This document shows, piece by piece, positions 26,601 through 36,650 of a stretch of DNA of 64,000 nucleotides (within the stretch, counting starts at the first letter, position 1; each line of letters begins with the position of its first letter). Both the position numbers and the translations under genes were made by a program. The DNA comes from Pratylenchus scribneri (lineage: Eukaryota > Nematoda > Chromadorea > Rhabditida > Pratylenchidae). The stretch covers positions 1,054,001 to 1,118,000 of the forward strand of contig JAQSEB010000045.1 of the NCBI GenBank assembly GCA_030063045.1, in the 5' to 3' direction. Under the pieces are notes generated by a model. The model made no database searches. It saw nothing but the letters and a program-made list of their open reading frames with translations, and had not been told where the DNA came from.

Positions 26601-29166
26601 GGTCATCCTGGCATAAAAAGAATGAAGCAATTGGCAAGAAAATTTGTCTATTGGCCTAATATTGATTCGCAAATTGAGAAATTTGTTCAAAATTGCGAAC
26701 CGTGCCAAAATGCGGCTCGAGCACCAATAAAAACGACTCTTCATTCTTGGCCAAAACCAACTGAACCATGGCAACGGATCCATGCTGATTATGCTGGTCC
26801 ATTTTTCGGAAAAGAATTTTTAATTATTGTGGATGCATATTCAAAATACCCAGAAGTTTTTGAAATGACAACAAAATCATCCGCAGCAACAATCGAAAAA
26901 TTGCGATATTTATTCTCTCGTCATGGAATACCACAAATTTTGGTGTCCGACAATGGAACGCAATTTGCCAGTTGCGAATTTGCCCAATTCATGGAAAATA
27001 ATGGCATTACCCATTTAAAATCCGCGCCATACAATCCAATGTCGAATGGACAAGTGGAGAGATTCGTGGACACTTTTAAACGCGCATTCAAAAAGCTCAA
27101 AGAGGGAGGTGTGGCGACAAATGCAGGAATTATCGAAACTTTCCTTGTCTCATATCGAACAACGCCAAATGATGCATTACCCGATGGAAAATGCCCGGCA
27201 GAATTGCTCCTTGGCCGTCGCCCACGAACAACATTGGATCTTCTAAAACCTCCGCCATTCATTCCAATTGAGCGCGACAATAAAATGGAAACTCAATTCA
27301 ATCGACGATTCGGAACTAGGGTCCGAACATTCACTGAAGGTGACAAAGTTTTCGCCCGACATCGAATTTCCCAAAGTTGGAAGTCTGGAAAAATTGCCAA
27401 AAGAAATGGAGTAATGTATGAGGTCATTTTCCCTAGTGGAAATTCAAATCGATTCCATGCGAATCAGCTGAGAGAAAGGCATACAAAGGACAAGGAAGAT
27501 GAAAACCAATTAATGGTCTTCCATGAAATCTTTAATCTTCCTCCACCACCAATAAATGAACCAGAAGTCGTTCCGGAGGCCGAAGAACCGATAATTGAAA
27601 TCCCAAATCCCATCATTGAAAATACTCCACCGCCAGTTATTCAAAATCGTCGTCCACAGAGGAATCGAAGGGCACCGAACCGTTATTCACCCGGCTAATA
27701 AGAGGGACTCATTTCAAAGAGGGAGGTGTTGGAACGGTAGTGAAAATAGGAAGAATTTGAGATGAATTTGAATATTAAATTATGGCAATATTCCCCTTTG
27801 ACATTTAATCCTATTTTCTTATTTTGTCCGTTTTCCTCATTCCCCAATTCACATTCCAATTCTTGGATTTATTCCCAATTTCCCAATATTCATATTAAAT
27901 TGTTTTGCTCTCAATAAAGACTTTTGTTTGGATAAATAATAAATAAAATATTTGATTTATTTAGTCTTACTTCATTGGTTTCAAACCTAAGACCCAACAC
28001 TTACTCAGGTATTATTGTCAAATTTTTCGTTGTATTTTATTATATATGTAGAAAAAGGGCAAAAAAACCACCATTCTGAACATACAAAAGAAAATAATTT
28101 ATTTAAGAAATATGACATAATATCGTTGGACCCAAATGAAATCAAATTATTTGCATATTTTCCAAGTATTTCTGTGCCAGCGGATGCTTACATTTTGCTC
28201 AATGCAATGCGTGCTCTACAAAATGATTTGGAGGAAATAAAGCAAGCCAATCAAATTCGGAATAAAAAAGTAAAAATATAAAATATTTCCTAAAGGGGAT
28301 AAAAAAAATAAGGTTTAATTAGATAAAAAAAATAAATGTGACAAAAAAAAATAAATTAAATATTGGGAAAAAAGTATTAAAGATGGTGAAAAGCTGCAAT
28401 GGATCAAGACTATAGGCCACCAAACCTTCTATCCAATCGATAAATATTATCAAAATGCTTCGAATAGTATTTACATAAAAAAATTAAAATTATTAAACCG
28501 TTTTAACCATCTTCATTTTTGTTTCAAAATTAATTTTTATTGATTAACTGAGCTAAATTATTATCAAGCGATATGTCTCAGTCAATAAGATGTATCTTCT
28601 TATAAATTTGGGTTTCTAATCTAGAATAAACCATTTTTCGAAATTTTATTATTTTTTTCGCCATTTACAATATTTATTAAAATATATGCTAAAAATATGT
28701 CATTTTTCAATATTATAGGCAAATATCTCAGTCAGCAATCTTTCAGCTTAATAATAAATATATTATATTATATCTTTATTAGATTGAATATATTAAAAGA
28801 AAATTATGACAAAATAACAACAAAAACTATCCTAAAATGTTCGAAATTGACATTTTTCTATCTAATTTTTCTCTAAGACACAAAAATTCTTATATGTAAG
28901 ATAATTGAAAAAAAAAATAAAATCATAATTCGTTTACTAAATTTCAGTCTTCACTAATTTGCCATCAATTGACCAAAGGCGGTTTTCGATATGATTATAA
29001 GATAGAATTTCATTTGCACTCAAAAACAAAGCAATTGGATTTTCGTATGGATACTGTTACAACGAAGGCAAAACCAACGCATAAACCCAGACATTTATTT
29101 GGGCCAATTCCAATTGATGTGTTCCATTGGTTGAAAGAGCAAATGGCCGAAATGTTAATTGCTTGA
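20606..29166 (+). CDS. coiled-coil protein gene carrying a Ty3/gypsy insertion
   Basis: Seven exons, all in phase 0, give 478 residues: 20606-20713, 20919-21083, 21546-21857, 22094-22231 (followed by a GC donor, GCAAGT), 22480-22713, 28009-28269, 28948-29166 (TGA). Residues about 37-195 are a strongly charged Lys/Glu coiled coil. The C-terminal half is mixed, with F-D-Y-T-V-D-F, P-I-P-I-D-V-F-H-W-L-K and no domain I recognise. The gypsy element sits in the intron before exon six; its right-hand target repeat ends only 4 bp before the CAG acceptor. Exon six begins with a hydrophobic stretch (V-L-L-S-N-F-S-L-Y-F-I-I-Y-V), so its true start could instead lie inside 28009-28052, which itself looks like a GT...AG intron, but that alternative does not keep phase. 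Whether the mRNA still splices across 5.3 kb is unknown. Confidence 0.6.
22927..23199 (+). repeat. 5' LTR of the Ty3/gypsy element
   Basis: 273 bp, TG...CA ends. It contains a polyadenylation-type CAATAAAG near 23112. It matches 27727-27999 at 272 of 273 positions by direct comparison. Confidence 0.93.
23487..27698 (+). CDS. Gag-Pol polyprotein of Ty3/gypsy element
   Basis: Single frame of 1403 residues starting M-A-A-P-Q. Gag spans residues about 1-270 after a Gln-rich N-terminus. Two CCHC knuckles lie at about 274-310 (C-W-R-C-G-K-A-N-H and C-S-K-C-N-Y-T-G-H). A retropepsin-like block V-L-D-C-G-S is at about 361; the usual D-T/S-G is D-C-G here. Reverse transcriptase follows, with F-L-D-D-I-I at about 656, then RNase H (A-A-D-A-S near 801, T-D-H-K-P near 870). 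Integrase has the HHCC zinc site (about 1036-1073) and the D,D,E core: H-A-D-Y-A-G at 1098, S-D-N-G-T-Q-F at 1153 and N-G-Q-V-E-R at about 1186-1191. The C-terminus is Pro-rich. Gag and Pol share one frame, so no frameshift is needed. Domain order PR-RT-RH-IN fits Ty3/gypsy, and the sequence style fits the Mag group. Confidence 0.95.
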   Translation: MAAPQLTIQELLQIVQQQQNQLQQQQNQIGQLLTNAGNAAAPNQQINAATNQQIVPPLNDIILFESTNDKSRISDWIDRFTFAIDCAAPGLDDELKVKAMMNKLTENSFAEYAKFVLPKSVTDFTFDETKDNLKKLFARQQSIFVDRYDCLKATKEENEDFKSFINRHKMLLRNFEFDKMNEQQFMVLMLLLALKAPKDVSLRQRILTKLAQDGDAITYENVVEDCLNFMATIAESRIVENQQNKNVNAIINKGKNKNIGKGSQQPKIDQNPPIKKCWRCGKANHLANDCHFKTAKCSKCNYTGHLQSQCDTVQEWRRKHPRKGNNDKKTGFVQISTAIKTKSSLLKIQIKMNSKPIEFVLDCGSEANIIDEKSWELIGRPTIQKCNEKARIYDGSSRAFIGKGFGKFEFDGIITEQEFYVAKQGSLHLLSVQTMDAFGLLDEIKEKLQSKSINSVHQMKNDEEAQIAPFVKSLATKFTNIFNENLGTCNKIKANLVLKPDATPIFHRARPVPYHTKQIVDEELDRLEKLGVIGKIDHAEWAAPILVVKKADGSARMCCDYSTGLNDALLPNKHPLPVPEDIFATLNGGKYFTQIDLRDAYFQIELDENSRKLCCISTHRGLYEFKRLPFGVKTAPAIFQSIMDAMLSGLPHSCAFLDDIIVSGKSVEEHKNNLIETLERIENYGLHLKLPKCEFFKKEIKYLGFIIDKNGRRPDAAKIKAITDMPFPHDISTLRSYLGMVNHYQQFVPNMRNHRKPLDDLLRKDAKWDWNEKCQNAFHKIKEILCSNLLLTHYDPMQQIIIAADASENGIGAVIKHRFEDGTEKAVAHASAALTPAERNYSQIEKEGLALIFAVQKFHKMIFGRHFILQTDHKPLVTIFGSKKGIRQCSANRLLRWSLILLAYDFEIEYIKTTDFGEVDALSRLIKRSENPDNDRVIASIETENEMDYLANETRKFLPLKFEDIANETAKNDTLKKVMKYVQKGWPDKKIIMNENEEIKALSQRNESLSMNNGCIFYGERIIVPQKFQKSVLELLHNGHPGIKRMKQLARKFVYWPNIDSQIEKFVQNCEPCQNAARAPIKTTLHSWPKPTEPWQRIHADYAGPFFGKEFLIIVDAYSKYPEVFEMTTKSSAATIEKLRYLFSRHGIPQILVSDNGTQFASCEFAQFMENNGITHLKSAPYNPMSNGQVERFVDTFKRAFKKLKEGGVATNAGIIETFLVSYRTTPNDALPDGKCPAELLLGRRPRTTLDLLKPPPFIPIERDNKMETQFNRRFGTRVRTFTEGDKVFARHRISQSWKSGKIAKRNGVMYEVIFPSGNSNRFHANQLRERHTKDKEDENQLMVFHEIFNLPPPPINEPEVVPEAEEPIIEIPNPIIENTPPPVIQNRRPQRNRRAPNRYSPG
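27727..27999 (+). repeat. 3' LTR of the Ty3/gypsy element
   Basis: Second copy of the 273-bp LTR, directly followed by target-site repeat CTTAC (28000-28004) and the host TCAG splice acceptor. Confidence 0.93.
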
Positions 29167-30574
29167 TAATTTACTTTAATGGATGCAATAAACTTGTTAA
29201 TTATCCTATTATATTCGCATTCTTATGGGAATTTTTTGTGCTCTGTTAAATCGTTTATGATAAAATTAATGAAATTAATTTCAATCCACATCTAAAGGAA
29301 CAATTTATAATACTTCAAATCATACTACTTGCATATTTTCAATTAGTTTAATTAGATAAATTAAACATTTTAATGATTGCAAAATCGAGTAAAAATTTGT
29401 TCCAAATCATGCATCCACTTCCTCCTTGTATTCATCCAATTCCATTTGAATTTTGTCCTTTTGTGCGGTTATCATTGCCAGCCGACCAAATACAAATTAA
29501 TTTTTTTATGTGGCGTTATATGAATTTTGACAGAATTCAACGAGTGGATAATTTTCTTTTTAATGTGAATTGTAATTTACAAACAACCCTAATTGTCGTG
29601 TGACCTTTTCAAATTTTAAGGCGTTATTTCCTGCTGATATTTTGTTTTTGATTTTATTGTTATTCCAATAATTTACAATTTTCAAGAATATCGTGACTAG
29701 GATTTTGTTATCCACCGAAGTTGTATTTACAAAAAAAAATTTATTGTTATTCATCGAAATTGTATTTTTATTTGAAAAAAATTAGCACGCAGAAAAATCT
29801 TTCCTATTGATAGAGAAAGTTCTCAGGATAAATACAATATATATTTCAACAAATTCCGATTTTCAATTTCAATGACCAGAAAATTTATAATATTCTCATT
29901 TTTTATGACACTTAAGTTTCGTTGGAACAAAAATTCTTAAATAAAATCAACCTTTTGAATTAGACCTCTGATTTTAGATCGGCTCATGCCTTTGAAAAAA
30001 TTCGGTTTTTTTGATTATGCTATACAATAACCAAAATTTAAATTTGCATTCTAAATCTTATTTTTGACATAGAACAAGAACTATCTAGGTAAGAAAATTC
30101 GATGCAGCTTGACAAGTTGAATTGAATGGTATTGTATCAATTTTATTGGGTAATATTCCATTATTGGCAAGTTTAAAATCAAAATACCCTTACCAAGACA
30201 AATATTTCTTTGCGGTCATAACTTGCCTAATTTGCATTATTTTTCTAATAAAAAGTGCAATTCGATTAAATTAAACCAATAGTTTTAATTTAACTATATG
30301 TTATATGGCTATTTAAAAAATTTTCATCGAAAATGCACTTGGTCAACTGTTGGCTTTTTCTTGGTAAGGTTGACAATAACTTAACAATATGGCATGATAT
30401 GATGGAATGGATATAAGATACGTGATTACTGATTAGCACCCAAAATTATTCTTAGAATATTATTTTCTTAATTTTTATTAGGGTGGAGCATAATCGAAAA
30501 GTATCAAAAATTCAAGTTTTTAAAACAAATTGAGTGAATTGATAAATAATTATCGCATCCTGCTGACAAAAAGG
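29167..30574. other. intergenic, A+T-rich
   Basis: The short frame at 29373-29603 has a few coding-like residues but no domain, no clear splice partner and no homologue in the window. Nothing else is supported. Confidence 0.4.
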
Positions 30575-32921
30575 ATGCAATCCGCACCAATTCCCCTTTT
30601 CACATTTTCTACAAACCCAAATAACTACTATACATCTACAAAGGACACACTTTCAATTTTGGTCAACAATCTCCAAATTGGCATTTTGCTCAGTGTTCAA
30701 ATAATTTCTCTTTTACTGATAGGGAATTTGCTAATTTTTATGCCAAAATTTGGAAACATCTCGGTGAAAATTTCGGCCATTCTAAAATTGTTCCTCGGCT
30801 TCCATGCTTTACTGTTGATCTTGGGCTTGCCTAGTTATTTGCAGAAAGTGAGTGTTGATTTTCATAATATTTTTTTTGTAAATATTCATCAATATTTCAG
30901 CATTTTTTGGTCATTTTCGATTGAAAATTTTTTAATAAAATTTTGGAAATAAATTTTTTGAAAAATTTTGCCAATTTTTTAAAAATCGAGAAAAATTGAT
31001 ATTACTATTTTTAAAAAATGAATCACAAATTGATTGGGACCTTTTTTAAAAAATAAACATGTATATGTTAAAGCTAATTTCAGAAATTGGTAAATTCCCG
31101 AATTTACCGGGCAGATGTGTCTGTAAATTTTGGAAAGCTTCCAGGTTTCGTACAGATTTATAGTAAATTTACCATGAAGAATCGAATGAGTCAACTCTCG
31201 AATCTGTATGACGCCTAGAAGCGAGATTTCTAAAATTAGCGAGCCTAATTGCCTAGCTAATTCAGGAAATAGCTAATTTCCAATATTATCTGTGATATAT
31301 ATAAAAATTACCATTTTTTGGAAATTAATTTTAAAATTATTTGATTAAAAACATTAAAATATTAATAATTTGTGATTGAGAATAATGGAAAAAAAATTTC
31401 TAATTTTTGTTAAAATACCTATATTGGTTTTAAAATTTTTGATCAATATTTTGACTATATTTGACCATTTCTTATCAATATTATAATCAATATTTCATAT
31501 TTTTTCATATATATATAAATCCCAGCCCTATAATAAGTTTTGCATTATCCAAAATCTCATTTAGGCATTCGCGCTATTTAATCCGCGAACAAATTTCTAC
31601 TTGGTAATTTGGATCTACGACATTGCAGGCCCATACAATTTCATACAACCGTATTTGTCACTGATTCTGACAGTGGAGCGCATTTTGATCATTCGATTCC
31701 CAATTACTTTTATGCGACACCGAAAACATTACATTTATGGAGCGGCAATTTTGACACCTTTGGTTTATATTTTGACAATAATTTGGTATATTCTTGAGAT
31801 GCCATTGAATCCGGCCATAGGTAAAATTCATTGACAATATAAAGTTTTATATTTTATTAAATAATTTTTCACCAGTCATTCGAAGTTATATTTTTAATAA
31901 TAAATTATAAAAAAATAAATAAATAATAATTTATTTAAATTAAAAATTACATTTTCAAATTTAACAGCTCTCAAATCACCACCTTTAATCAGCACTTCGC
32001 CGAAGTTTGGTTATATTCCTCAGACTACTTTGAAATTGACCTTTGGGGGTTTGGACATTTTTTGCACCGCATTTTTCTTTATGTGCTTAAACAAGGAAAT
32101 GGGCAAAAAAATTGTATGATAATAATAATCAAGCGGATAAAACAAACTATATTCTAATGAATTGTATTTTTGGCAATCATTACGAATTGAGGTCCTAAAA
32201 ATTTTTAATTTTCATAAAGAGCTTTCAAGGATCTTAGGATAATATAGTATAATATACTTTTTTTAAAGTCTGAAAGGCAATATTTGTTTACCCGAAAGTT
32301 TTAATTTAAAGTTTCCGGTTGATTTGTGGAAAATTTTTTCTAATTCTTTCGATTAGTTTCCTGATATTTAGGTTTTTCTATTAGTTTCTGAAAAGATTTA
32401 TTCTCAAGTTTCCAGTTGATTGGTTCCGGAATAAAGTTTCCAGTTGTACTTGGAAAATTCATCCTATTTTAAAAGTTTTAATTCCGCTTATTTTACTTGA
32501 CTTTATGAACATAATTTATCTGGGACCCCAATTCGTAAAGAATGATGAATTTATGAATACATTTAAATATTAATAAAAAAATTCAGAAAAATCGAATCGT
32601 TAAATTCACTGTTATTTGCGAAATTCTTATGGATTTAATGCCGTTTATTTTCCAGATTGCAAATATAACCAAAGTATGTATGAATAATAAAATATAAAAA
32701 ATCTGTCTAATATAGATAAAAGATTTAAAAAAAATGTATTTCAAATATGCAGAATTTTTCATTTTAAGATAATGCCTGCTATCTTGCAACTTTTTGTCGC
32801 CAATTTTCTGACTGTACTGTCTCCAATGTATTTGACTCTCTGTGTGCTCTATTACAACTGGATTTTCTTGATAGTCGCAGCACGCCAGAGACGTCAGCAG
32901 CAGATCGGTGCCGTCTCATGA
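30575..32921 (+). CDS. nematode seven-transmembrane chemoreceptor (serpentine receptor)
   Basis: Four exons join in phase to 275 residues: 30575-30847, 31565-31820, 31968-32113, 32769-32921 (TGA). The start is the first ATG in the open exon (M-Q-S-A-P-I-P-L-F). Hydrophobic segments lie at residues about 33-56, 63-86, 100-132, 143-167, 193-214 and a long one at 229-265 that can hold two helices, so seven passes are plausible. After the third segment comes T-V-E-R-I-L-I-I-R-F-P, in the position of the E/D-R-Y motif where class A-like receptors meet G proteins. The tail is short and basic (A-A-R-Q-R-R-Q-Q). Size and layout fit nematode-specific chemoreceptor families acting in sensory cilia; the subfamily cannot be assigned by eye. 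Introns are longer than in neighbouring genes (147-717 bp). Confidence 0.72.
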
Positions 32922-33780
32922 TCGGGTCGAATGAAAATTATTACAGTAAGAAGTGTGGCAATGAAATAAATCCTAATCCTAAATAATTTTTTACATTACT
33001 TTTTTTTCATTCATTAAAAATGAAATTTTCATAATAATAATTTTTACTATATACATGCATAAATATAAATGTTGCGAGATGGAATTGAAAAGCCAGTTAA
33101 TTGGTTATACTTCATATTTCTCTAAATAAATTAAGCTATTAAAGACCCATTACAAATAAATCTATCCGATCAGCGATTTAAATATTTTGATATAAAATTG
33201 ATCAGAAAAGAATAATCAATCCATTAGTAAAAATTTTATCAATAACTTGAAAGATTGCTGACGAGAAAATGGACTCTTGAATAATTCAAGCAGCCGCTTC
33301 GAAAAATCCATTTTTGAGAAAAACGATATTCCTGATCAAATAAAAATTATGATCTAATTTTTTAGATATTATAATTATAATTCAAATACATTTTTCAATC
33401 ATTTTTTTCATATTATTCTTTGAATTTGTAAAGTCACCAGGCATATGACAAAAATTTTGATAAAAAAATAAATATTTAAAGGGTTCATACTTCATATTGT
33501 CTTTCTTAAAGATGCCGACTTATCATGAAAGAATTGGCAGATTGAAGATTTTGGAAAACCTTTGTTATAGTTATTAAAAATCTTAATAGAATGGCGATTA
33601 AAAGGAATTTGGAATTCTATTTATTATATTTATTCAAGAAAATAAATGTATTGGTAAAATGAAGAAAATATGAATCAATAAAATTAAATAATAAATGATA
33701 AAATCAAGGAAAAATAATATTATTTAAAGTGGAATTTTCTTAAAAAATAATATGATAAATTTAATTTATTATCAAAAAAC
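32922..33780. other. intergenic, A+T-rich
   Basis: Nothing recognised between the chemoreceptor stop and the convergent minus-strand gene. Confidence 0.45.
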
Positions 33781-34251
33781 TCATTCTAATAATATTGTGA
33801 ATTTGTTGTCATCATTTTCAGTGGTTTTGTTGATCCGACCATCATAAATCTTATCAGACGTTTTAGAATTTCTTAATTTTAAAATGTTAAAAATCTTTTT
33901 TCTATTTTTTACCCCGATTCCTGTGATTTCTATATTGATTTCAGCAGCAGGGAATTCACTTGTTATTGTTATTAATTGTTCCTCCCAATGAGTCCATGAA
34001 TGTTCTTCGCCTTTTGGGTGTCGAACAAGAAATTGTCGCCAAATATCAGCCTTGTTTTGAAGTAGATTTACATTCGCAATTGGATAAAGTGCGAGAACTT
34101 CTCCAGTTTGCTCATTTTCCAAATTAGGCCAAAATGGGACATGCACATAGAACTTAGCAAACTCCTCCTGGGCCCCAAGCCACATAGCCATGTGAGTTAT
34201 TATATACCATTTAAAGCCCCACTTTGGTGCAGCGCAACGAATATAAAACAT
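33781..34251 (-). CDS. F-box-associated-type family protein (P-K-G-E-E-H family)
   Basis: Single open exon of 156 codons from ATG at 34251 to TGA at 33783-33781. The N-terminal block (M-F-Y-I-R-C-A-A-P-K-W-G-F) leads to L-V-R-H-P-K-G-E-E-H-S-W, a motif shared with the gene at 1-559 (R-Y-P-K-G-E-E-H-W). After residue about 125 the sequence becomes low-complexity, so the last part may be read-through. It is paired head to head with 34534-34659 across 282 bp. A frameshifted, truncated copy of the 5' half lies inverted at 40757-40890. No F-box is seen, so only family membership can be claimed. Confidence 0.55.
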   Translation of the reverse strand: MFYIRCAAPKWGFKWYIITHMAMWLGAQEEFAKFYVHVPFWPNLENEQTGEVLALYPIANVNLLQNKADIWRQFLVRHPKGEEHSWTHWEEQLITITSEFPAAEINIEITGIGVKNRKKIFNILKLRNSKTSDKIYDGRINKTTENDDNKFTILLE

Positions 34252-34533
34252 TTCAGATATTCAAATCCAAAAAATTATAAACGAAAATGTAAAAAATTGC
34301 GTCCAAATTTTGTCCAAAACCGGTTTTCCACTTCTGCTAACCAAATCAACCCCTCAAAGCCCACACCAAGTCATACCTAAATTAGTCTAAACGAATGCTT
34401 TTTGAATATATTTATAAAGACCTACTTCCCGACATCCATCCCAGCCCATAGTTAGATATACCCCAAAACCGAGACGACAAAGCTTTTTATATAACGAATC
34501 CTTTTTTTTGCAGAATTGCACCAAAATCAAAAT
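34252..34533. promoter_or_regulatory. likely shared promoter of a divergent gene pair (copy 1)
   Basis: 282 bp separates two divergent start codons. The same interval is kept, inverted, at 40476-40756 (281 bp) with high similarity, including TTTTTACATTTTCGTTTATA and a TATATAA-like stretch near AAGCTTTTTATATAACG. Conservation of spacing and sequence suggests a bidirectional promoter; no transcription start is known. Confidence 0.45.
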
Positions 34534-34659
34534 ATGTCTGATTCTGATTCCTGGTCCAAACGCGAGCGCCAAAGAAGCCAAGAGGAGTTGAGACGGCGGT
34601 TGGAAGAAGAGCAAAGAAGAAGAGAAGAGGCCGAAAGAAGCGCAGAAGAGGCAAAATAA
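34534..34659 (+). CDS. small charged coiled-coil protein (copy 1)
   Basis: 41 residues starting M-S-D-S-D-S-W-S-K-R-E-R, then an Arg/Glu helix with repeats of E-E-L-R-R-R-L-E-E-E-Q, then TAA. The inverted paralogue at 40311-40475 encodes 54 residues with the same start and helix, which supports real coding. An open question is whether the true protein continues: the stop falls where the minisatellite begins, so this copy may be truncated by it. Function unknown. Confidence 0.45.
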   Translation: MSDSDSWSKRERQRSQEELRRRLEEEQRRREEAERSAEEAK

Positions 34660-35135
34660 ATAAACATCGGAATCCGGAACAAAGTAAATAAACTTTCCGG
34701 AATAAAAAATAAAACTTAAAAATGAAAAATAAACTCTCCGGAACAACCGGAACAAAATAAAACTTTCCGGAACAAAAAATAAAACTTTTCGAAATGAAAA
34801 ATAAACTACAACCGGAACAAAATAAATAAACTTCTGTAACAACCAGAACAAAAATTTCCGGAACAACCGGAACAAAATAAATAAACTTCCGTAACAACAA
34901 GAACAAAAACTTTACGGAACAACCAGAACAAAATAAATAAACTTTCCGGAATGAAATATCAACTTTCCGTAACGAAAAACAAAACTTTCCGGAATGAAAA
35001 ATAAACTTACCGGAACAAAATAATTAAACTTTCCGGAATGAAAAATTAACTTACCGGAATAAAAAATAAACTTACCGGAACAAAATAAATAACCGGAACA
35101 AAGTAAATAAACTTTCCGGAACAATAAGTCTTTCA
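34655..35135. repeat. minisatellite, AAATAAACTTTCCGGAAC units
   Basis: About 25-30 head-to-tail units of 15-20 bp built on AATAAACTTTCCGGAA(C/T) with AACCGGAACA variants. Minus-strand frames across it (34387-35124) spell repeated F-R-K-V-Y-L-like peptides and are rejected as genes. Confidence 0.9.
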
Positions 35136-35260
35136 GTCATTCCGGAACAAATAATAATAAATTCAAAAATGAAAAACATAAGAAGAAAAATCTAAATCAA
35201 ATTATCCGCAACCATTTAATTTTTCTTAATTTAAACATAATAATTTGCCTATATTTGCAG

Positions 35261-35382
35261 GATTTGTCCCTGTCCGCCGAAGGGGAATGTGTATTCAAGG
35301 GCAATTTGCTTTGAGCCCAACGGACGAATTCAACATTGAAGGCATTGACATTGAGGAATATGCCCGTAAAATAAGAAGTTGA
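35261..35382 (+). CDS. orphan terminal exon
   Basis: After the acceptor TATTTGCAG, an open frame reads F-V-P-V-R-R-R-G-M-C-I-Q-G-Q-F and ends ...E-E-Y-A-R-K-I-R-S then TGA. Composition is unlike the surrounding A+T-rich DNA, and an AATAAA signal follows near 35559. The upstream exons are not evident: the minisatellite lies where they would be. It may be the last exon of the small coiled-coil gene at 34534 or a remnant. The domain is unknown. Confidence 0.35.
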
Positions 35383-35939
35383 ATGAAGAGAGGACCCCAA
35401 ATTGTTTTTGTTTTTTTTTAAAATTATTTTAATTATTTATCCAATTTATTTTACCCCATCGATGATATTGTTGAAATTGGCACTCGAAAATATTGTTTGA
35501 CTCAATTTTATCCATTTTTAATTTTATGTTATAAAATTTTGTTTTGGTGCGGAAGAAATAAATGATTATTATTATTACCCTGTATTTTTGTATTTTTCTT
35601 ATTAGAAGCCCCCTCTTCCCTCAAATTTGAAGTACTGTACCTCTTTGCAAAAAGAACTTTCTGAATGAATTTTTACTGCATTTATTAGTGCCGTTGGACT
35701 AAAAAGTTATAGTTTATAAGAGAGAACACCAAATTTTACCGCCCATTTTTAGGACTTCGAAACGCTTCTAATAGAAAAAATTTGGCATATTTTATTCAAT
35801 TCAATCCATAAATAAGAAATCATTTTATTTTAACAATATTAATGGCATATAAAATTTAATAGATTACTGTATTTATTGATTAATAAATGATAAGTGCTTA
35901 ATTAGTAGGAAATTGAATTGCCCAAATAAAAATATTAAA
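35383..35939. other. 3' flank and intergenic
   Basis: Contains an AATAAA-type signal near 35559 and A+T-rich sequence. No further kinase exon was found downstream (on the minus strand) of 35940. Confidence 0.4.
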
Positions 35940-36470
35940 TTAATGATGATGATAATTAGGGGAATAAACACCCAACAATTGGACCAAATTTGGATACTGT
36001 AATTCTTTCATGATGGTAACTTCGGCCAAAAAATCAGGCAATGCTGCATCCTCCTTCAATTCAAAGGGGGAATTTAAGATGAATAAATTATAATATATTT
36101 TTATAAAGAATGAGGGAAATTATTTAGGGAAATTCCCATTTTTAATCAAAATTTAAATGGTGGAATCAATCTAATAAGTAAAACAGATGGATTTATTCTA
36201 AAAACAGACTGAATTAAAAATTTAAAAAAAACGAAATGCTCTTGAATTAAAACATAATAATATTTAATAATCCATTTTCCATTCCAATTCCATTTTTTGA
36301 TCAAATTCCCCCAATTTCAACCTTCAATGTTTTGACGGCCACGGCGACTGGCCTTTCGCATCCAGGATGACTTAAAATTGCCTCATAAACATTACTGTAT
36401 TGCCCCATTCCCAATTTGTTGTTCATTTTGATTTCCTCTCGATCCACTTTCCATTTGTCCGATTGTTTCA
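35940..36470 (-). pseudogene. N-lobe fragment of an Abl-like tyrosine kinase
   Basis: Two minus-strand exons are in phase. About 36322-36470 encodes D-K-W-K-V-D-R-E-E-I-K-M, then N-K-L-G-M-G-Q-Y-S-N-V-Y-E and V-A-V-K-T-L-K. Exon 35940-36053 encodes E-D-A-A-L-P-D-F-L-A-E-V, then M-K-E-L-Q-Y-P-N-L-V-Q-L-L-G-V. This order is the glycine loop, catalytic Lys (VAVK), helix-C Glu and following strands of the Abl family, where K-L-G-G-G-Q-Y-G-x-V-Y-E and H-P-N-L-V-Q-L-L-G-V are typical. The third glycine of the loop is Ser. The frame stops (H-H-H-stop) before the hinge: no catalytic loop, no DFG, no C-lobe. It cannot be an active kinase and is read as a captured or decayed gene fragment. Confidence 0.7.
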
Positions 36471-36517
36471 AATTCAAGAATATTTTTTAAAGATTTTTTT
36501 TCCATTAATGAACTCAC

Positions 36518-36605
36518 AAAATTTCATCATAATTTTGGAACGCTTCCTTTAACATTTTCTTATCCACTTTTTCAGAAAGATTGCCAACGAATATTTGAAA
36601 ATCCA
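36518..36605 (-). pseudogene. RRM (RNA-binding) exon fragment
   Basis: After a TTTTTTAG acceptor the minus strand reads D-F-Q-I-F-V-G-N-L-S-E-K-V-D, followed by K-M-L-K-E-A-F-Q-N-Y-D-E-I and a GTGAGT donor. (I/V)-F-V-G-N-L is the RNP-2 signature that opens an RNA-recognition motif, and the helix that follows fits. No RNP-1 exon is found. Its phase does not match the Ig exon upstream or the kinase exon downstream, so it is an isolated fragment. Confidence 0.6.
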
Positions 36606-36650
36606 CTAAAAAATATATATAAGTACATGTTGAGAGAAGTGGCAAACTAC

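Larger units (their letters stand above)
22927..27999 (+). mobile_element. intact Ty3/gypsy LTR retrotransposon (Mag-like)
   Basis: Two 273-bp LTRs starting TGTTGGAACG and ending GACCCAACA bound 5.07 kb. They differ by one base (G at 23162, T at 27962). The 5-bp target-site duplication CTTAC lies at 22922-22926 and 28000-28004. A putative primer site TGGCGTACTTGGC follows the left LTR after a few bases, and a purine tract AAAGAGGGAGG abuts the right LTR at 27716-27726. With one intact Gag-Pol frame inside, it looks recently inserted and possibly active. Confidence 0.95.

Noticed and set aside
30979..31194. Minus-strand frame within the chemoreceptor intron
   Set aside because: No domain, A+T-driven, and lies in an intron of a better supported gene.
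34387..35124. Three long minus-strand frames with repeated F-R-K-V-Y-L-like peptides
   Set aside because: They translate the AAATAAACTTTCCGGAAC minisatellite; the periodic peptide is the repeat itself.
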